Assembly: GCF_019175285.1 (NCBI RefSeq)
Contig: NC_056526.1
Location: forward strand, 122,642,988-122,706,987
Length of the DNA: 64,000 bases
Direction of reading: 5' to 3'
Source: Sceloporus undulatus
Taxonomy: Eukaryota; Chordata; Lepidosauria; Squamata; Phrynosomatidae
Shown: positions 30,101 through 42,574 of the stretch, piece after piece
Layout: each line of letters starts with the position of its first letter
Position numbering within the stretch: position 1 is the first letter of the stretch
Notes under the pieces: model-generated
What the model was told of the DNA's origin: nothing
The model's database searches: none
The model's input: only the letters and a program-made list of their open reading frames with translations
Program-made: the position numbers and the translations under genes

Positions 30101-31568
30101 GTTAATTGTGTAAGCATATATAGTTCAGTGTCCATAGTCTGATTCTTGTTTTTTGAAGGTCAGATTCATTAAGGGATGTGTGCTACAATTTACCATTATT
30201 TGATTACTCATGGGTCATTTCCCAGTGTAAACTCATATGGAAAACATGTACACCAGATATGAGCTTGGCTCTGGGGTAGCACTGCATCCTTTCAAGCTCT
30301 TACAGAGCTTCATTGGGCTGCAGAACCATTTTGGGAGACTGGAAATGATGTCATGCCTCTTCTAGTCACTTTTTTGACCATTATGAATGCTGTGGTTTAT
30401 TAGCTGATACTTCTAAAGACCTATTTTTAAAAACTTCCCTTCTGATTTTACTAGAATTCTTCTTCATGCCTTTCCCCTACCCCCTTATTACTGTTCAGGC
30501 TCTTATTCGTCTTTCTTTTTAGTCAACTCAAAATATCTCTGCTCATATTAGAAGTTTAGTTTCAACAGCAAGTGCATGGCTTATACTTGTAACAACTACA
30601 ATAGTACTCAGTCAGTGGCACTTGGACAAAAATATGTGCATACGAAAATCCCTATCCACCTCCCCTCCCATCAAAAGCAAATCAGTATTGTTAAAATTAT
30701 TTAAATGATCAAAAGAACCAATGCATGCGGTTAGTAAGGCAAAAAAACATGCTTTCTAAGTAAACAAATAAGAAATATTTAAAAAAAAAACACCTTTAAA
30801 TCATCTTGTATGACACAAAGGCAAGCTGAGAACCACAGAGAGGTTTCAAGGATGACAAGAGCACATGGTTCATTGTGTTTTTCTGCCCTTTGTAAGGTAC
30901 ATTATAATAATTTTCGCAACTCCAGTAACCACAAAACTGACACAGAGAGTCGGTAGAAGCTTCATGGTCTTGCATTTGCAATATTTATTTCTGTCTGTGG
31001 CAGACTTTCATTGACAGGGCAGACGCAACTCATTACTTCAAAGTTTTTAAGGCTTCATTGTAGTTCTCAAGGAAGTAAATGCCTTAAAATGTCATGACCT
31101 TTTATAGGAGAGGAAGACATGCCACCCAGAAGATGGGAAGTAAAGGGGTGGGGACACAAGGGGGAAAGAAAAAGGTTTTAACCACTGCATTCCCCCCCCC
31201 CCAGCAATAGCCGCTTGTTTTCATATGTGAGTATTACTAAAATATGGGGGTGGATGAGTGTTTTGCAAAATATTGGGCCAAGGGAAAAGCACTTAGTGCC
31301 TTGTTTTTAACAAATTGTTACTTGGAGCTAGATAAGAACTGAATTTCTTTTGCATATGAAAAGAAGAAGAAGAAAAATCTGAAGTCTTAACATTCTTATT
31401 GGCTTTAATGTCAGAATTTTCACCTATAGACATGCAGGATATATGGACGCTCATGGTTTTAGACAATAAACTTCATACAAATTACTTCAGAATATTGTCA
31501 TGGGAACTAAGAGAAGGAGCCTATGTATATTTACCTAAACTATTCTGGGCTGTCAGAAAACTGTGGGT
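30101..31568. other. Stretch without recognised elements
   Basis: Preceded by an (AAC)n SINE-type tail at about 30043-30101. Apart from a C run near 31190 nothing recognised. Confidence 0.5.
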
Positions 31569-31780
31569 ACAGCCACACTGCAGCATTAAAGCAGTTTGAT
31601 ATCATTTTAATTGCCATGGCTCTATCCTTTGGAATCCTGGGATTTGTATTGTTGAGGTATTCAGCTTATGTGTCAGAGAGCTCTGGTGCCTCATCAAACT
31701 GCAAATCCTAGGATTACATGGGACAGAGTCATGGCAATTAAAGTGGTGTCAAACTACTTTAATTCTGCAGTGTAGCTGTG
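31569..31780. mobile_element. GGCTGCATC MITE, complete copy
   Basis: ACAGCCACACTGCAGCATTA at left and TCTGCAGTGTAGCTGTGT at right; inner arms TTTTAATTGCCATGGCTCTA and its inverse. Central TCAGAGAGCTCTGGTGCC is shared with the other copies. Confidence 0.8.
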
Positions 31781-31784
31781 TCTT

Positions 31785-32210
31785 GCATCTCCCTATACAA
31801 GCCCATCCCAGTTTCAAGATCTCCAGGAGAGGGCTTTCTCTCAGTCCCACCACCATCACAGGTACGGCTAGTGAGGATCCTAGAGAAAACCTACTCCCAG
31901 GCTATGGCTTTCCAGCCAAAAGAGGCTCATTTGGCCCCTTCCTTTCTCTCTTTTCACTGGCAGGCAAAGGCCATCTTACTTAAATAGACCTTCTCCTTTT
32001 ATTGGTTGGGGTAGTGCAATGGGTAGGTTTTAATGTGCTCTTAACTGTTTTAAATTAATATTTTTAAAAAGGATTGTTTTATTTATTTATTTATTTATTA
32101 CAAAAAATAGTTGTATTTCAGACTGTTTGCTGTATTGTTTTCATGTATGGTGAATGCTACTTTGAGTCCCATATGGGAAAAAGCAAATATAAAATAAATA
32201 AATAAATAAA
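31785..32210 (+). mobile_element. LINE 3' end
   Basis: Encodes a decayed C-terminal segment (AMAFQPKEAHLAPSFLSFHW) and ends in GAGTCCCATATGGGAAAAAG...(AATA)n, a CR1/L2-like 3' UTR. Confidence 0.6.
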
Positions 32211-32321
32211 ATAATTTTACTATAATCAATGGGATGACTTCAGACTGAGGAATGGATTAAATGATTGCATTTTGTTGTTATTGTTGTTATTTCCTGCCTT
32301 TTCCCCAGTTCAGGACTCAAG

Positions 32322-32450
32322 ATGCCTTTGTTGTTATTGTTGTGTGCCTTCAAGTAATTTCCGACTTCTGGTGATTCTTAGGTGACTTTATCATGGAGCT
32401 TTCTTGGCAAGATTTGTTCAGAGGCGGTTTGCCATTGCCTTCCCCTGAGC
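32322..32450 (-). mobile_element. Sauria SINE 3' half
   Basis: TTGTTATTGTTGTGTGCCTT, CAAGATTTGTTCAGAGGCGG and CATTGCCTTCCCCTGAG read as the SINE body and tail on the minus strand. Confidence 0.85.
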
Positions 32451-33582
32451 AGCAGCTAAAACAAGCTCAGGTATAAATTCATAGACTACAAAAGTTAAGA
32501 AATGATTAAAATATGAAAAAGAAAACTGGTTAAAACCAGTTATAATTAAAAGCAAACAACAAATTAAAAAACCCAGTGCCATATGCAAAGCTTGCCACCT
32601 TGCCCCCAAATTAAATTCACATGGAGAGTAAATATCAGGAAGAAAATCCTTAGTTTTCACTTCCCTCCATTTGCTATTTTGGAAAATTATGGCTTCTTAG
32701 ATTCTAAGCCAATAAAGAGGGATATCCCCCCACCCTGCTGCTATCTGTTCTAGTGGTGGTGCTGTTGCTGTTAAACCATTGCAATCATTTAATTCTTTTT
32801 GCCATAGAATCTTTATGTGCTGTTAGATAGGCACACACTCCTACTAAAATGTAAAAGTTTAACAACCTTTCATTTCTAGGGAAATGGCTGAAATAATGGA
32901 TGCTCAGGCTTTATGCTGCAGGGCATGTAAATGAGCTACTGGTCCATTTGACAGAGGCTGGAGGTTGTCTTATCCTTCAGCTTAACATGGGAACACATGA
33001 AATCCTGTAAATCCTCACGTCCCACTGTGGTAAGTTGATAGAGCTGAAATTGCCAACTGTAAAGGATGTCCAGAACAATCCAGGCCCTTTCCAGTTGCCT
33101 CGGTAGCCTTGGTAGCTGAAAACAGAAGGAAACAATAGAAGGAAACAGGAGGGACAGTGTTTGACCATAATGGGAGCAGAAATGAATTATATCTCACGTC
33201 ACCTAATGGGCCAGGAGCCCATCTGAGTGACAACACAGGGGGGTAACAGAGCTGTAAGCTGCCTAAGTAAGGTCACTGGTCTCCGATTACCAGGAATAAC
33301 CCATACTTTCTCCTATCTATCCTTTGTGAATTGTCCTCTCTTTTGTTTCTCCCTTTTAAACTGTTGGGGTGATTTGGAGACAGTCTTTTAAAAAGTGTGT
33401 GTGTGAATTGGCCCTGGGTATAAGGCCTCAGTTGGTCTTTAGAGCTGGTTAAAGCAAGTGGGCCATTTCCTGAAATTTATGGGATCTGCTTAGAACTCCT
33501 GTTTCTTAGAACTCCATTTACCAGCAATTGGCTACTTGCTCATATTGTAAACTGTCAGCTTTCTGTCAGTATGCCAGCTATA
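32451..33582. other. Stretch without recognised elements
   Basis: Nothing recognised. Confidence 0.5.
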
Positions 33583-33810
33583 CAGTGGACCCTTGTTATA
33601 CTCTGGGGTTTGGTTCCAGGATCCCCCATGGATAACAAAATCCATGGATGCTCAAGTCCCATTAAATATAATGACATAGCAAAATGGTGTTCCTTATACA
33701 AATGGAAAATCAAGGTTTGATATTTGAAATTTATTCTTTTTTTGAACATTTTCAAACCGTGGATGCATAAATCCATGTATAAAAAATCAGTGTATAAGAA
33801 GGGCCGACTG
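33583..33810. mobile_element. MER2-like Tigger MITE, copy 2
   Basis: Starts CAGTGGACCCTTGTTATAC, ends GAAGGGCCGACTG; TA on each side (33581-33582, 33811-33812). 228 bp. Confidence 0.92.
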
Positions 33811-33812
33811 TA

Positions 33813-36800
33813 CTTGTAAGTCTATCCACCTAGTGTTCCTGGGATTCAGCTCACAGAAATAAGTATAGCTGAGTTGTTTTTTTCCAAAGGGGATAAAAAA
33901 ATGTATGGCCAACACAATGGCTATGATAACTAAACGGAATCTTAATTTTTGGAGACATTATATTTCTGATTGCTAGTGGCACTATACTTCTGATGCAGAT
34001 GAAAAATGGAGAAGGCCATCAAGTCTTCTTCAAGTGCTTTCAGAAGTATCTGCCTGGCTACTGTAGGAAATGGCATACTGGAACAGATTGACGTAATGAG
34101 ATCCTACTGAAGTTGCTTCCATGTAATCTCTTATGTGGGCTATCTGTGTAGGTTGAAAATACTTCACTCATCCTGGAAAGTAGCAGAAAAAAACTTCATA
34201 TTGGAGCTGACTGAAAGTTTTAACAGATTATAGATCCAAACTGCAGTACCAAGGGGTCTCCCTTCAGAGGGAGAAAAGAACTTATATAGTACTGATGATT
34301 TCTGTGGTTGTTGTGGTTGTTGTTGTTGTTGTTGTTGTAACTTTTGTGGTTTTCCTCCCCTCACCCACTCTTAGAGGAAGTGAAAATACATATGGTTGGA
34401 TGCATATAGCAATTTATCCCTGTGTTTAAATATATGGTTTGCCTGATTTTGGTGTGTTTTTAAAAAGCTTTTCGAGCCACAGAAAGTAAAGATGTGGAAC
34501 TATATAATATGTGCACTGTGTTTTGGCAGGTTATGTTTAGTCTGACCCATCAATCTTGTGTTTTCACATCTGAAGTAGCTGTGTTTTTTAAAAAAATACA
34601 TTTTCTGAAGGCACTGTAAATAGCTTGTGTATTCAAAATTGGAAAAAACAGAAGGAAAAACAACCACCAAGAAAACAAACAAGAAAACACAAACAAAAAT
34701 ATTGGAAAAATACAAAAGGTGCAAAAGTCTTTATTCCATGTGACAGTGCACCAACTTATCTTTGGGATAGCAACAGGTGCTTTGCTCTGTAGTGTAACAA
34801 TAAGCCAGTTAAGTTGTTTCTCTTGACATAGAACTTGCCATGCGCTAAATTTGTTAGGATGATTTGATATGTTGCAGTAAGAAATAAAAAAAATTACACT
34901 TTTAGATTTCCAAAACATTTTTGGTTGGTCTGAACTGCATATATACCTTTCAAGAAAAGGGTTAAAACAAAAGAAGTGGAGCAGAATAGTTCTGGTACAG
35001 ATCTATCTCATGTTTCTTACTGGAAAACATGAATTCTAATCAAGCAAACAATGCATTATTATCAGGATTTGCATTTAGTTTGCAAACCTAATACTGGCAG
35101 GAGAACTTTAAGCTGGAAACTTAACCAGCCTGCAAATGTATGGTGAATCAGTTTAAATGTTCTCCAGCTTTTGTGTACAAGATTAATAAGTGAGGCCAAC
35201 TTTCCTTGGTGCATGGGCTAATTTTAAAGTCTCTTTAAAGTGCACTTCAACCCACAACCAGATCTTTTTTTAAAAAATGAGAGTAGAACAAAGTACCCCC
35301 TCCAAAAGAAACTGCAACCTAAAGTAATCAGTCATCTCCTATAAGTAGGAAAGTAGTATTATCCACTTGATAGTCTCTTTGAAATTTTCTGTAAGTGCTT
35401 TTTTGCACTTTGTCATGATGAAAGCAGATGAAGAGCATTGCAGTTCACTAGGAAGTTGTCCTGGGCAAGTTTCATCGAAATTAACAGGAGCTGCGCAATA
35501 GAATAATAATATATTGCTTGCACTGAGCTTGCAATTTCCATTCCATTCCTATTGTCTCCTGTGTGGACCATTAGGGAATCAATGAAGACTGTCCATAGAC
35601 TAGGAATATTTTGCATGTGTGTGTGCGTGTACGCATGCTAAATAAGTATATCATATCTTTAAAAGAGAAACAGCAATGTGAAGTTACACCCTCAGTGTGT
35701 TTAGGACCGGGCTGTCAGACAAACATTGCTAATGGGCCTTCTGCTAAGGTAATTTCCCCCCTTTCTTAGACATGCTGTATCCAAAAAAGCGCTGAACTGT
35801 GCTCTGAAGAGAAAAACAAATAATTACGTTCCGTCTGGTTATATCAGAATCTGCACAGACCTAGTTCATTATTTGTAAACTTGATGTACCATACTATGCT
35901 CTTGCATTCTTCACTGATGGCAATGTAGTTTTCTAAATTGTTGTAGTGCAGCCCATTAAAAAAGTATAGTGGAATATCCTCCGGTATTACTAGATTTTTT
36001 TAACCCTTTACCCATAATTGGTGGACACTGTGGATTTTTTATAGAGATTAACAGGAAAGTAGTGGATACAAGAATCTCAGACATTGCCCAGTCATACCAA
36101 CTTTGTGTAGTTAGGCACCCATTTTGTGCTGCCTCAAGATTCCCCCAAATTTCAAACACCTTCACATACACCTCAGCTTAAAATGTTGTAGAAAATGCTG
36201 AAGTTTGGTTCCCACAACCTCCACAAACCTCACAAACCTTTAAAATAAAATAAAATAACCCCCAAATTGAGTGAACTCTAGTGGAAAACAAACCCAGAAG
36301 TGGTGTGTTATCATTTCTGGTTGAGCCGGGTGTGCAATGCACCCTCCAGGAGTGGTGTGACAGTGACAATAGGCCCTTATGCTATTACCCACCCCTGAAT
36401 TAATGTGACTTATATGAATATTGACTTAGCAAGTTCTCATTGGTTTCATGTGTTTATTCTTGTTGGGAATAACAATTGGATTAACGTGCATGATATTGAA
36501 AAGGGATAGCGAGAGAGAGTATTTATTAATAAAGATACTTACAGGTCATTTTTCTCTCCCACTCATCCCAAGGCCCGCAAAAGTTATATACATTTACACA
36601 CAATCTTTGTAGGGTTTTTTAAAAAAGAAACCAAAGATATCTTCTAATATCATTGACAATTGTCACACTATGGCCCCTTGTAAGCTTCAGGGACAAGTTC
36701 TGGAATGTGAAAATGAGCAATAATGATTTTGTTGAATATTTCTGAATATCTTCTGCAATTTTGTGAATGCTTATGTACTTCCAAGTTTAGACATTATGCT

Positions 36801-37805
36801 GTTGTTATAATTACAACATGATGCTAAAAAATAATTCAAGACTCTAGGGAGGCCTTTAGAGATCAGCAGTCCCTGCTTTTATTGTGCTTGACTTGTTTGG
36901 CAAATGCATATTACAAAGCAAGAAAAGAATATTGAACATAATTTATTTTCATCCGTTTCAACTCCCTGTCCTGCTTGCAAAAGGCACAAAAATGTGCAGC
37001 AATGTTTTGCTAATATTTTTGTAGGCTTCCCAAAATCTATGTATAATCTGCACAAATTTGGGGGAGATGCCTGTACACCTCTTCATCATGTGTGCAATAT
37101 ATTTAGAACAGTGAAAAGCAATAGATTTAATAGCAAGACACAGCAAGACACAGTTGATCATGGATAGTACCTGTGTTAAGCAAAAGTAGAAGACCAGAAA
37201 TTAACATGCCAACACTTCATTTGGAACACCTGAGAAGAGGAGAAACAGTTTGAATGAGTCTGTACCACACTTTTGAGCATCCCCTTTTGACTCTTTAATA
37301 TTGCTATTCAGAAATAACCCATGTATTACTTTGGGGGTAGAGAACATGCCACATCCCTGCTTTGGGATGCTTTGGGATGTGGTGTCACCTTTTGCCAGCA
37401 ATTTGGCTCTTCAGCTGAAAAAAGATTCCCCTCAACCCTGGTTTTATTTATTTATTTATTTATTTACTTACTTATCAACTTAATTACAGTTTTAAACTTC
37501 CCGCTAAACAAAGTTCCTCCTGGTGTACAATCTGTTAAAAATAGAGAATGCAACAATAAGACAATGGAGTAATGGCCAAAGAAGCAGAATTTTTAAAAAA
37601 AAAACAACACAGGATAAGCCCACCAACAGAGAATAAAACATTTCAGTATATAAAAAATAAAAATGAGCAGCAAAATCCCCAACCAGAATACATAAACATT
37701 TCAAGTTTGCCTTATTCCATGATTACTTTACCCCTATTGTATATCCAGATAATATGCAGAACTCAAGAACTCATTATCCAATATCTAGTACCTATATGTT
37801 AAGAA
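33813..37805. other. 4-kb stretch nearly free of recognised elements
   Basis: Apart from a (GTT)n array at 34303-34338 and a short (TTTA)n at 37442-37467, I recognise no repeat, gene or inverted structure. The lack of mobile elements is unusual for this window. Confidence 0.45.
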
Positions 37806-37806
37806 G

Positions 37807-37837
<31 letters not shown>

Positions 37838-38055
37838 GTGTCTCCAAGTTGTTTCTGATTTATGTTGAGTCCAAGGTGAATCCATCATTGGGTTTTCTTG
37901 GCAAGATTTATTATTCAGAGCAAGTTTGCCATTGACTTTCTCTGAGGCTGAGAGAGAGTGACCTCCCTGAAGTCACTCAGTGAGATTTCTGGCCAAGCTG
38001 GGATTCAGATCCATGTCTCCCAGACTCCTAATCCATCACTCAGACCATTGCTCTC
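37806..38055 (-). mobile_element. Sauria SINE, near full length
   Basis: Begins with (TTG)n, then TGTGTCTCCAAGTTGTTTCT, GGTTTTCTTGGCAAGATTTA, GGCTGAGAGAGAGTGACCTC and ends near the tRNA-like head. Confidence 0.9.
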
Positions 38056-38663
38056 AAGTTAACCAAAGCCTGTGAAATTAATGCAATTGCAGCGATGTTA
38101 TGAACCAGTCCTAAATGTTCCAAATGTCCCTTTCATGTGGGCAGTAGGAAAATGGTTTAGGAAGAGGAAGAGAAATCATATGCTTTTGCTGGGAAAGAAG
38201 ATAAGAGTGGCTGAATTTCATGTGTAAAGCCAATATTTATGCCTTCAGTTTATTACTGAAATCTGAGGCTTCTGTGATTTGACTGTAGCTATAGTTGTCA
38301 GATTTGTCACTTTAACAATGGAAGAGAGAGGAAAGATTCTGGGAATTAGGGAGAAATAAAATGAAAAGGCAGAGCAATAAACAGAGGGCACTACAGATAT
38401 TCTGTTAGGGAAACCAGGCACTGAAACAGATTGCCAAAGGCTTCTGGACAGCACATTACACTCCACAGATCAGGGTATGCCAGAACTTACTGGCTAGGTG
38501 TGATAATACAGGAAGCTGTCATCCTTTTGCTGTAACCTGTCATCCTTCTGCTGTAACCCTGATAAGCTTAACACAAATATGCATAGTATCCATGTGTAAG
38601 GTAATAAATAGTCAACCTAGCAGAGCAAGAACAGAAAATCTTCCTTTTGGCTGCTTCACCAGC

Positions 38664-38877
38664 TTGTTGTTGTTGTTGTTGTGTGCTTCAAGTCATTTCC
38701 AACTTATGGTGATCCTAAGACCCTTTGCAAGTTTCTTCAGAGGAGGTTTGCCATAGCCCTCCTCTGAAGGTGAAAGAGTGTGGCTTGTCAAAGGTCACCC
38801 AGTAGGTTTCCATTTCCATGGCCAAGCCAGGATTCAAACCCTGCTCTCCCAGTGCTCAAACCATTACACCACACTCC
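38664..38877 (-). mobile_element. Sauria SINE, near full length
   Basis: (TTG)n tail, GTCATTTCCAACTTATGGTG, CAAAGGTCACCCAGTAGGTT and ACCATTACACCACACTCC head on the minus strand. Confidence 0.9.
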
Positions 38878-38979
38878 AGCAGCTATATGAACACAGTTCA
38901 TAGCACTGGTTTTAACCTATATAACTTGGGTTTAGACTACCTAAAGGACCTTTTCCCATATGAATCTGTTCCAGTCTTA

Positions 38980-39310
38980 ATTTATTCAGGGGATGCCTTT
39001 CTCCCAGTCCCATCACCTTAACAGGTGAGGAACATGAGAAGAGGGATTTCTCAGTGACTGTTCCCTGGCTGTGGGACAGAAACCTAACACTTTTTTTGGG
39101 TCTGGCCAGATGGCAGTCAGGAAGAGGGGGCAGGAAAGAGAAGAAGCAGGAGGTGGAGAAGTGAGCATGACCCTTTCAGATTCGCTGCTGCCCAGGTCTC
39201 CTCAGAAGAAAGCCAATGAGGTGATGGTGGTGGTGGAGGGCCAAATGTGCCATTTCTATTTTCCCACTGCCTGGTGAAAATACTGAAAGGACATGAAAAG
39301 CTTTTTTTAA
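38980..39310 (+). mobile_element. Decayed LINE 3' end
   Basis: GGGATGCCTTTCTCCCAGTC and CATCACCTTAACAGGTGAGG resemble the 3' coding end at 31840-31870; otherwise degraded. Confidence 0.4.
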
Positions 39311-41634
39311 AAAGAGTGGAAATAAGCAACTGACAATCTTTTTAAATCTGCTTGGATTTAGAAAACCTCCTCTCTGTCATTCCTTTCCTTTCAGTACAAG
39401 TGAGGCACAATTTAATCCAAGCATGAACTAGGCAGACAGGAGCAAGTTCCCTTCTTTCTGGCTAGGATCAGAGGCAGGGGGCAGGTTTGGCATTTCTGCC
39501 CTTCCAGTGTCCTTTCCACTTAATCTTAGATAAGAGGATAGCATTAATTTTTATGCTGAAAAACACTTTGAGATAAGGGTAATTGTTGGAGCAGAATTCC
39601 CAGAAACCTAACAGTGGATGGGCCAGCTACTACAGATCGAGGTACCTTAGAGAAGCCAGGAATGATGTCTCTTCTCCCTTACTAAGACAACTTAGTGGTT
39701 GTAGGGAAGAAGTGGCAAACATTTCAGCATTTCTTTTCTTTCCAAAGTTTTCTAGTTCAGTATGGGAGAATGTACTTTATCACCTTTACAGGATCTGAAT
39801 AAGTGGTCAATTTAGAGTCAGGACCAAAATTTAGAGACAAAAATGATGACAAAGGCCTTGCCCAGTGTGTTCTGCTCTTAATGGACTCAGCAATGCTTTG
39901 AAAAATTCTTTGGACTTAAATACCCAGATCCCTGCAGCTAATACAACCACTGGATGTGCTGTTTATATATAGCTGTTATATAAAAAGTAACTTTTTGAAT
40001 CTCAAGAATTCAATTACAGGTGGGCAAAGAATGATACAGAAGAGCTACTCTTTACTTCCCAACTTTTCATAGTCCTATCCCTCACTGAGGCATTGCTCTT
40101 GTAACAGATAACTCAAGGATTTAACCTGGAGTTGTACAGGTGAGAGGAAGTGGAAAGAGTGGTATACAGATTGTGATAAAGGTAAAAGTTGCCTTCATTC
40201 CCAGCACTTCAGCAGAGATCCCCTAAAATGAGTGTAAAGGATGAATCCTTCCTACCTTCTCACAGTGCCATGATGGCATTTTGCTAGTAAACTAATAATG
40301 CTCAAGTACACTTTGTTCCAAGAAGCTCCGAAGTTCCTGTCAAATTCATAATGAGCCTGTGGAAAACCAGATTCTCTGTGTGTCATAAGCCTGATGTTTG
40401 GTTTCTTGTTTTTGTCATCTTTACTAACCAATTATAAACCATTTTATGGACTATATGACAGGTAGCACATTCAAATTGTTAATTTCTTTGCTTATTACTT
40501 TTGGCCAGCACTTGCTTATTTCTGCACTGCCCTCATCACAATTAATCAGATGGGAGAATGTAAATGAAAGCTCTGAAAGACTAGAAGGTTACAATATGTA
40601 CAGAAAAGGAGGCTGAGAAAACCTGAAGGCCAAACTAGGAGAGAGACTGGAAATATGTTACTGAACCTCACAAATGTCTTACAGAATGCAGCTAAAGAAT
40701 GGTGGGTCAGGACCATAGTGCTGGTGCTTGGGTGAGAATTAAACCTTTTCCTTGTACCATTTCCCCCAGTGGAAATCATCCACCACCACAGCTATTTGCT
40801 TCATTAAGGAAACAATCAACTATACCATATTATTGAGCATACTTTTCTTGAACATCATCTTGAAATGACAGGCAGTAATAAATAACTGTTTTTAAAGGAG
40901 ACTTTATAATGATCTATGTTTAGGTTGTAAGACAAGCCTAGGCCCTGAAGACTGTCTGGAATTCTAATTCCCATCAGCTCTAGCCAGCAGAGACAGTAGT
41001 CAGGGAAGAGGGAAATTACATTATAAGAACATCTAGAAGACTATAAGTTCTCAACATCTACTATACAGTGTATGCCAATGTATAAGTCTTGGGAATAATC
41101 CTATTTTTTCTTTATGCTTCGGTTTTTCTGCAGCTTTAAAATGTAGTATCTACAGTTTATTATGAACTTCACTAATACATAATAGATTTTTAATGTTGGA
41201 GTTGAATCCCTAGAGAAAAACCCAGTTTAAAACATAAATTGAAAGCTGCTGGCTAATTATTATAATCCATTTTCATTATATAGAATAAGAAACATTGAAG
41301 TTAGCCAAATTTGTTCATTTTGAGTCCATAACACTTAGGTGTTGATGGTCTTCTATGTATATTACATTATACTGTAACTAATACTGTAGCAAACTTCATA
41401 AATGATGCAAACAAAACACTGAAGCATTTACCAAGAAGACTTTGCTAGGCAAAGGACGCTCCTCAGAATGGGGACGGCTTGGTGTCAGGTGACGGAATCG
41501 GGCCATTTTGAGGACATTTTGAGGTGCGGTAAAATGTGTTTTTGCTCAGACTCGTGTGGCCCCGAGCGGCCCCTTCCTGTGCCCATAATGGCAGGAAAAA
41601 TGGGTGCAATAAACTTCCAGGATAAACCTATTAT
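39311..41634. other. Stretch without clear elements
   Basis: Only a short hAT-like scrap (TCTGGAATTCTAATTCCCAT, near 40958) is suspected. Confidence 0.4.
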
Positions 41635-41985
41635 TGAAACAGACCACGCCAAAGGAATGGCTTCTGGCTGCCCCTTTGCTTGCCAGGTTGGGGCTGTGGC
41701 ACCCACACACCACACCCCCAGCCCAGCCTTTCCCTGGCACAAAAGGGAGCAGCAGAAAGCAACTCCTTTTTGCACCAGGGAAACGGTGCCTTTGCCGCTA
41801 CTGCAGCATTTCTTCAGAGTTTCTACAGTGCAGCATGTGTAAACGCTCTGCTGGCGAAATGCCATGGATCCCCACATGTACAATTGGTCGTGCGGCTTCC
41901 TGGTGGACTGAGAGCATGCTGCTGTCTGAACACCATGACCCCAGTCTGCCAGGAAGCTGGCTCTTTTTGACCATCGGTTTCACCC
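41635..41985. mobile_element. GGCC-type MITE, related copy
   Basis: TGAAACAGACCACGCCAAAG start aligns with the 13019 copy (TAAACAGACAGCCCCAAAGG); interior AAGGGAGCAGCAGAAAGC and GCAGCATTTCTTC also match. The overlapping open frames on both strands are not genes. Confidence 0.6.
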
Positions 41986-42574
41986 TCTAGTTTTGGTATT
42001 TTGTCCAGGATTTTAGAAACAGATGTAGGGGCAAAAGTTGTTCAGACTCAACAGGACCAATATGTGGCTTGCTTGGTACATTCTGCTTTGTGGGTCTTAA
42101 ATTTTGTAGATCTTGCTAAAAGTCTATCCAGCCAAAGAATTCTTTGAAATCACATCAACAAACAGGATGTTGTATGCTAAGTCACTGATACTCTTGTGCA
42201 GAGAAGCATATGATCCTGTTAGCTTGTAGTATTGGGATTTAAATTGATTAGGACACATTGATTTCCAACCATCACAATATAAATACTCTCTGTGGTGGGT
42301 TATACTCAAGATCACTACTCATGTTATTATTTGCCTGAACTCTGAAGGGACAGCTGAAGAAAAACAACCCTCCAGGCAAAATAATAATTTGAATCATGGA
42401 TATTGCTCTTAACCTCCATCTTCGTGTCATTCCAAGAACCATTCTCCCATTGGGTCATAAAACTTGTAAAACCAAAGTAGCCTGTAGTTAGTAACTTTCT
42501 CTCTTTTTGATTCTTATTGTACTGGTGCATTCTGTGTATAGAATGATTCTTTCTCTATGCTAGATTTTTGTTTT

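Noticed and set aside
41061-41100. Possible third CCGTATATACTC element (CAGTGTATGCCAATGTATAA)
   Set aside because: Only the outer 25 bp are similar and no right end follows.
41468-41990. Four overlapping 118-132-codon frames
   Set aside because: Within a GGCC-type MITE; both-strand openness and no homology.
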